Positions 60,210 to 64,000 of a stretch of DNA of 64,000 nucleotides are shown here, piece by piece. Source of the DNA: Thermoleophilaceae bacterium. GTDB lineage: Bacteria; Actinomycetota; Thermoleophilia; Solirubrobacterales; Thermoleophilaceae. Position 1 is the stretch's first letter, and every line of letters starts with the position of its first letter. A program made the translations under genes and the position numbers. The notes below the pieces were generated by a model. The model searched no databases and was not told the DNA's origin. It worked only from the letters and a program-made list of their open reading frames with translations. The stretch spans positions 1 to 64,000 of the forward strand of contig JAICJV010000007.1 of NCBI GenBank assembly GCA_025928265.1, in the 5' to 3' direction.

Positions 60210-61361
60210 TCAGCCGGCGGGCCCGATCGTCGTGGCGTTCAGCGTCAGGCCGGGGATCACGCCGGTCACCTGAGTGCCCAGCGCGGCGCTCACTCGCTGG
60301 ACGAAGTCGCCGGTGAGGTCCAGCTGCTGAGTGTCGGGGACGCCCGTCGCAATCGTGATCGGCGTACCGTCGAGCACCCCGGTGACCGTGTACTGGAAGT
60401 TCGCGGGTGGCTTGCCGCCGATCGCTATCGCAAGTCCGGTGACCGACGTCCGGCGGGCCCCGAGGACGAGGTCGAAACCACCCGCGAGGCCGACCGTGCC
60501 ACCGCTCACCCGACAGCCCTCGCCGGCGAAGCAGAAGACGGGCAGCGGTAGACCGGACGCGAACTGAGCTACTACGCGCGCGCCACCCTTGAGCGTCGCA
60601 CCGCCCGTCGGGTCCACGGTGACTGGGTCGCCCCTGCTGTCGTCCGTGCTGAGCTCGATCGGCAACTCCGCGTTGCCGGCGAGACCGCTCGCGACGTTCG
60701 GCCGGTAGCTCACCGTCAGCCGCCCCAGCAGGTACCGCGGCTTCAGGCGCCTCGACTGCCGGTTGCGGCTCCCCTTGCAGCGCAACCGCTCGATCGGCCG
60801 GGCCATCGCCGAGAGCATCCTCAGCTTTCCGCGAATGAGCACGTGGTAGGTGGCCGGCAGCGGGCGGCGGCGCTGGTCGAGCAGCGGTCCGGGGGTGATC
60901 CGCGCGTGCCGCGCCACCGCCAGCTTCTTCCGGCCGGCCCGCGCGGTGAAGGAACGTCCGTGCGTCAGCCGACCCGTGAGGAAGAGGTTGCTCCCGCGCA
61001 GCGCGAATCCCAGCTCGCTGAACGTGACCGGGCGCGCGCGCGACGGCGCGAGCGCCTCGACCTGCCACTGGCTGTGTCGCGCGAAGGCCTCGCCGCGCCG
61101 GGTGCGCGGGTTCAGCGTGCCGGTTGCGGGCCCGCTGACGGCGGCGATCGGGGGATTCCCCTGCAGCGCCAGGCCACCGGAGAAGAACAGCTCGCAGTTG
61201 CGCAGCAGATCCTGGTCGACGTTGGGGCCGTGACCGAAGCGCGCGTGCGACGCCTCCAGGGTCGCGATCAGCCGCGTGTTGTTCGGCGCGGCGTCAGCAG
61301 CCGGCGCGAAGCATCCGACGACGATGGCCAGAACCGCCGTACCAACTAAGAGCGCCCTCAT
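60210..61361 (-). CDS. Secreted beta-rich protein, possible lipoprotein
   Basis: 383 residues. The N-terminus 'MRALLVGTAVLAIVVGCFAP' may be a signal peptide with a loose lipobox before Cys17. The body is beta-strand-rich with no domain I recognise. There are a few Cys ('VFCFAGEGCRVSGGTVG') that could form disulfides and one stretch of repeated Gly/Thr/Val strands ('DLVLGARRTSVTGLAIAI'). Probably an extracellular or envelope protein. Function unknown. Confidence 0.65.
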   Translation of the reverse strand: MRALLVGTAVLAIVVGCFAPAADAAPNNTRLIATLEASHARFGHGPNVDQDLLRNCELFFSGGLALQGNPPIAAVSGPATGTLNPRTRRGEAFARHSQWQVEALAPSRARPVTFSELGFALRGSNLFLTGRLTHGRSFTARAGRKKLAVARHARITPGPLLDQRRRPLPATYHVLIRGKLRMLSAMARPIERLRCKGSRNRQSRRLKPRYLLGRLTVSYRPNVASGLAGNAELPIELSTDDSRGDPVTVDPTGGATLKGGARVVAQFASGLPLPVFCFAGEGCRVSGGTVGLAGGFDLVLGARRTSVTGLAIAIGGKPPANFQYTVTGVLDGTPITIATGVPDTQQLDLTGDFVQRVSAALGTQVTGVIPGLTLNATTIGPAG

Positions 61362-61489
61362 GGCGCAACACTACGTCTCGACCAACAGCGCGAACCCGCC
61401 ACGACTCCATGGCGCCTGGACGATCGTTCGAGCTTCGACCGCCGCCCGGCACGGGTAAAAGCACCGCAACCCAAGGACGGAGGCAAACG

Positions 61490-61723
61490 ATGTACGGAAA
61501 CTACGGCGGGGCGATCGTCCTGATGGCGGTCGGCGCCATCCTCAAGTGGGCGGTGACGGGCAGCGTGAGCGGCCTCTCGATCAGCACGATCGGCGTGATC
61601 CTGCTGCTCGCCGGCCTGGCCTGGCTGATCCTGGCGATCGTCCTCGACATGAGCGCGCGACGCCGCGCCGGTGTGCCCGTCGAGCGCGAGCGCGTCGTGG
61701 AGCGCGAGCCGCGCGCCTGGTAG
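61490..61723 (+). CDS. DUF6458-like small membrane protein
   Basis: 77 residues with ACGGAGG ahead of the ATG. Two hydrophobic helices ('GAIVLMAVGAILKWAVTGSV' and 'TIGVILLLAGLAWLILAIVL') and a basic tail ('ARRRAGVPVERERVVEREPR'). This layout matches DUF6458 proteins, small membrane proteins of actinobacteria with unknown function. A possible second short membrane gene follows five bases after its stop. Confidence 0.6.
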   Translation: MYGNYGGAIVLMAVGAILKWAVTGSVSGLSISTIGVILLLAGLAWLILAIVLDMSARRRAGVPVERERVVEREPRAW

Positions 61724-61727
61724 CTCG

Positions 61728-61940
61728 ATGTTCGGCAACGGCCTGATCCTGCTCGTTGCGAACCTCGCGTGGCTCGTGCTCGTGTTGTGCGGCTACCGGA
61801 CGACCGAAAGGTGGTCGCGCAACACCGCGCGGATTTGTAGCATCCGCCCTCCTAGCCCCGGAGGAGCGAGCAATGGCAACGACGACGGAGAGCGGTCGCG
61901 TACCCGTCCCGCGCGACCGCGAGAACGACTACACGCGTGA
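61728..61940 (+). CDS. Very short hydrophobic ORF (doubtful)
   Basis: 70 residues beginning 'MFGNGLILLVANLAWLVLVL', a membrane-helix-like start, then a basic, Ser/Arg-rich stretch. The last 68 bp overlap the HMG-CoA reductase gene. No ribosome-binding site and no family. It may be a short membrane peptide truncated by annotation, or chance. Confidence 0.25.
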   Translation: MFGNGLILLVANLAWLVLVLCGYRTTERWSRNTARICSIRPPSPGGASNGNDDGERSRTRPARPRERLHA

Positions 61941-63063
61941 GGCGGCCGATGCCCGCCGCGAGTTCGTCGAGCAGCGCAGCGGCACTTCGCTCGAGCACGT
62001 GTCGAGCTACTCCTTCGACCCCGGGGTCCTCACCGGGAACGTCGAGCAGTTCGTAGGGGTCGCGCAGGTTCCGATCGGCCTCGCGGGCCCGCTGCTCGTG
62101 AACGGCGAGCATGCGCAGGGCGAGTTCTACGTGCCGCTCGCCACCGCAGAGGGCACGCTCGTGGCCAGCTACAACCGCGGCATGCGGCTGCTCTACGAGG
62201 CGGGTGGGGTGACCACCACGATCATGGACGACCGGATGCAGCGTGCGCCGGCGTTCCTGTTCGAGAGCGCGCGCGAGGCACGCACGTTCGGCGAGTGGCT
62301 GCGGGACAACTTCGCCGACATCAAGGCCGCCGCCGAGACCACCACCAGGTCGGGCAAGCTCATCGAGATCGAGCAGTACACGGCCGGGCGCATGGTGTAC
62401 ACGCGCTTCGACTACACGACGGGCGACGCCGCCGGGCAGAACCTGACCGGCAAGGCGACCGCGGCGGCGTGCGCGTGGATCGCGGGGCAGCGGCCCGAGA
62501 TCGACCACTTCTTCCTCGAGTCGAACTTCGCGACCGACAAGAAGAGCTCGCAGGTGAACATGCTGCACACCCGCGGCAAGCGCGTGATCGCGGAGGCCAC
62601 GATCCCCAACGAGCTGTTCGAGCGGGTCATGCGCTCGAACACGGACCTGATGTATCGCGCCCGCCAGGTCTCGAACCTTGGCGGCTTCATGTCGGGCGTG
62701 AACAACAACGGCGCGCACTCGGCCAACGGCATCACCGCGATGTTCATCGCCACCGGGCAGGACGCGGCCAATGTGGCCGAGTCGTCGGCGGCGCTCATAT
62801 ACGCCGAGCGGCGCGAGAACGGCGACTACTACTACTCGGTCACGATCCCGTCGCTGATCGTCGCGACCTACGGCGGCGGCACCGGGCTGGCCACGCAGCG
62901 CGAGTGCCTCGAGATGCTCGGCTGCTACGGCAAGGGCAACGTCCGCAAGTTCACCGAGATCGTGGCGGCCACGGTGCTGTGCGGCGAGCTGTCGCTGGGC
63001 TCGGCGATCGTCGCCGAGGAATGGGTGGAGGCTCACGACCTGTACGGGAGGAACCGGCCATGA
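61873..63063 (+). CDS. Hydroxymethylglutaryl-CoA reductase
   Basis: Reduces HMG-CoA to mevalonate (or the reverse). 396 residues. The N-terminal substrate motif 'GNVEQFVGVAQVPIGLAGPL' (~50-69), catalytic 'NFATDKKSSQVNM' (Lys-Lys, ~216-228) and nucleotide segment 'ATYGGGTGLATQRECLEMLG' (~334) identify it. ATG at 61873 after GGAG. The next gene overlaps its stop (ATGA). No other mevalonate-pathway gene is in the window. The role could be isoprenoid synthesis or mevalonate breakdown; the sequence does not tell. Confidence 0.92.
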   Translation: MATTTESGRVPVPRDRENDYTREAADARREFVEQRSGTSLEHVSSYSFDPGVLTGNVEQFVGVAQVPIGLAGPLLVNGEHAQGEFYVPLATAEGTLVASYNRGMRLLYEAGGVTTTIMDDRMQRAPAFLFESAREARTFGEWLRDNFADIKAAAETTTRSGKLIEIEQYTAGRMVYTRFDYTTGDAAGQNLTGKATAAACAWIAGQRPEIDHFFLESNFATDKKSSQVNMLHTRGKRVIAEATIPNELFERVMRSNTDLMYRARQVSNLGGFMSGVNNNGAHSANGITAMFIATGQDAANVAESSAALIYAERRENGDYYYSVTIPSLIVATYGGGTGLATQRECLEMLGCYGKGNVRKFTEIVAATVLCGELSLGSAIVAEEWVEAHDLYGRNRP

Positions 63064-64000
63064 AGCGCGAGGAAGCGCGGGCGCTGGGAGCGCTGGGCGG
63101 TACGGCGCTCGCCCATTTCGGCGGGGTGGCGAAGGGCGTGCACGTGGCCGCGTCGCGGCGGGTATTCCGCGCGCTCGGCCCGATCGGCGTGCCCACGCGC
63201 ATGATGCACGACGGCATCTCGGCGATGGCGTACGGGGCCGTCGATCGCGGCTTGCGTGCGGTGCCGGTCGTGGCGGGCCGCGTCGCGCCGGCCGACTCGC
63301 GCCACGTGGCCGACTCGGCCATCGGCGGCATGGCGATGGCGGCGCTCAACGGCGTGTGGGGCGACTCGCTGGCGCGCGACGCGGCCCACGTCGCCCTCGA
63401 GCTCACGGTGCGCGAGCGCGGCATCGAGGTGGAGACCGACTCCGTCGGCCTGGCCAACGCGTTCCCGCACGCCACGCCGCGGCTCGTGGTGTTCGTCCAC
63501 GGGCTGTGCGAGGACGAGCACGCGTGGCGTATCGGCGGCCGCCCCTCCTACGGCAGGCGCCTGCGCGACGAGCACGGCTACACGCCTGTGTACGTTCGCT
63601 ACAACACCGGTCTGCACGTGTCCGACAACGGCCGCCGTCTGGCCGAGGTGCTCGACCACGTGGTGCGCGGCTGGCCGACCGAGGTCCACGAGCTGGTGCT
63701 GATCGGCCACTCGATGGGCGGGCTCGTGGCGCGCAGCGCGTGCCACTACGGCGCGAAGGACGGCCGCGCCTGGGTCGACCCGGTCCGGCACGTGTTCTGC
63801 CTCGGCACGCCGCACCTGGGCGCGCCGCTCGAGCGGGCCGCCAACCGCGCCGGCTGGGTGCTCGGGCGACTGCCCGAGACGCGGCCGTTCGCGGACGTGC
63901 TCAACCGGCGCTCCGCCGGGATCAAGGACCTGCGCTACGGGTCGTGCATCGAGGAGGACTGGTGCGACTGCGACCCGGACGAGTACCTGGGCGACCGCTG
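63060..64000 (+). CDS. Alpha/beta hydrolase, PGAP1/triacylglycerol-lipase type (3' end cut by window edge)
   Basis: At least 313 residues, starting at the ATG overlapping the HMG-CoA reductase stop. A Gly/Ala-rich helical N-terminus (~1-130) may sit on the membrane. The hydrolase follows: 'LVVFVHGLCEDEHAW' (oxyanion), 'LVLIGHSMGGLVARSACHYG' (nucleophile), and 'HVFCLGTPHLGAPLER', typical of lipases that act on lipid-anchored or triacylglycerol substrates. Cys-rich 'EEDWCDCDPDEY' lies near the cut. The rest is beyond the window. Confidence 0.82.
   Translation, partial: MKREEARALGALGGTALAHFGGVAKGVHVAASRRVFRALGPIGVPTRMMHDGISAMAYGAVDRGLRAVPVVAGRVAPADSRHVADSAIGGMAMAALNGVWGDSLARDAAHVALELTVRERGIEVETDSVGLANAFPHATPRLVVFVHGLCEDEHAWRIGGRPSYGRRLRDEHGYTPVYVRYNTGLHVSDNGRRLAEVLDHVVRGWPTEVHELVLIGHSMGGLVARSACHYGAKDGRAWVDPVRHVFCLGTPHLGAPLERAANRAGWVLGRLPETRPFADVLNRRSAGIKDLRYGSCIEEDWCDCDPDEYLGDR

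Noticed and set aside
61728-61872. Short hydrophobic ORF as a firm gene
   Set aside because: No ribosome-binding site and strong overlap with HMG-CoA reductase; kept only as a doubtful entry.

Overview
The window is one continuous, very GC-rich, densely coded bacterial chromosome segment. The dominant G/C third-position bias, an RpoD/SigA-type sigma factor, many GTG starts, and numerous large secreted proteins (CSLREA-type beta-helix, delta-60 repeats, PD40-like propellers) suggest an actinomycete, most likely Thermoleophilia/Solirubrobacterales. That placement is inference from gene content, not a phylogeny. I see no phage, IS element, CRISPR array, origin or rRNA. Three tRNA genes are present: Arg-ACG, Ser-GCT and Ser-TGA.

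Layout. 1-8.6 kb: a Crp/Fnr regulator (cut by the window edge), a DEDDh exonuclease/GIY-YIG protein fused in frame to a CsbD-like stress protein, an alkyltransferase-like protein, an unknown polytopic membrane protein behind a perfect palindrome, a Nudix hydrolase, a glutamate-type dehydrogenase, a lipase and a lipoprotein. 8.6-13.5 kb: an aromatic amino-acid catabolic operon (AsnC/Lrp regulator divergent from phenylalanine hydroxylase, an amino-acid dehydrogenase, HPPD and homogentisate dioxygenase, with overlapping stops and starts), followed by a 56-residue Cys-rich protein. 13.6-17.8 kb: an aldo/keto reductase, a hydrolase, and a copper cluster (cupredoxin, two-domain multicopper oxidase, cupredoxin). 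18-22.1 kb: a giant beta-helix secreted protein, tRNA-Arg, and an AbiEi/DUF559-type gene interrupted by an in-frame amber codon.

22.1-27.6 kb: tRNA-Ser, a DUF2993 protein, then sigA followed by two small charged proteins, a PAS-GAF-PP2C phosphatase and an eRF1-like (baeRF/Vms1-type) protein. 27.6-35.5 kb: DUF488, Ku, a secreted clan-A glycosidase, mtnA, secreted propeller and FN3 proteins, pyrF. 35.5-45.5 kb: tRNA-Ser, a 1323-residue delta-60 protein with seven repeats, a DHA2 drug exporter with a C-terminal winged-helix-like tail, flavodoxin, L,D-transpeptidase, a small-protein cluster with two DUF5985-like proteins, and CorA. 45.5-56.5 kb: a ThrRS lacking its TGS domain, an ABC-2 exporter with a methyltransferase, a MurD/MurE-like ligase, a Lys/Ala-rich protein, and acyl-CoA dehydrogenase behind a structured leader with complementary hairpin loops, then a hydrolase. 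56.5-64 kb: decayed MarR and cupin remnants, a penicillin-acylase-type Ntn hydrolase, small membrane proteins, HMG-CoA reductase and a lipase cut by the right edge.

The strongest candidates for something undescribed are the two-hairpin leader at 51.78-51.88 kb, the 47-bp inverted repeat enclosing the start codon of the broken AbiEi-like gene, the 26-bp palindrome before the 615-residue membrane protein, the exonuclease-CsbD in-frame fusion, and the transporter-regulator fusion. Convergent gene pairs are packed extremely tightly; three of them share a single CTAG as both stop codons.
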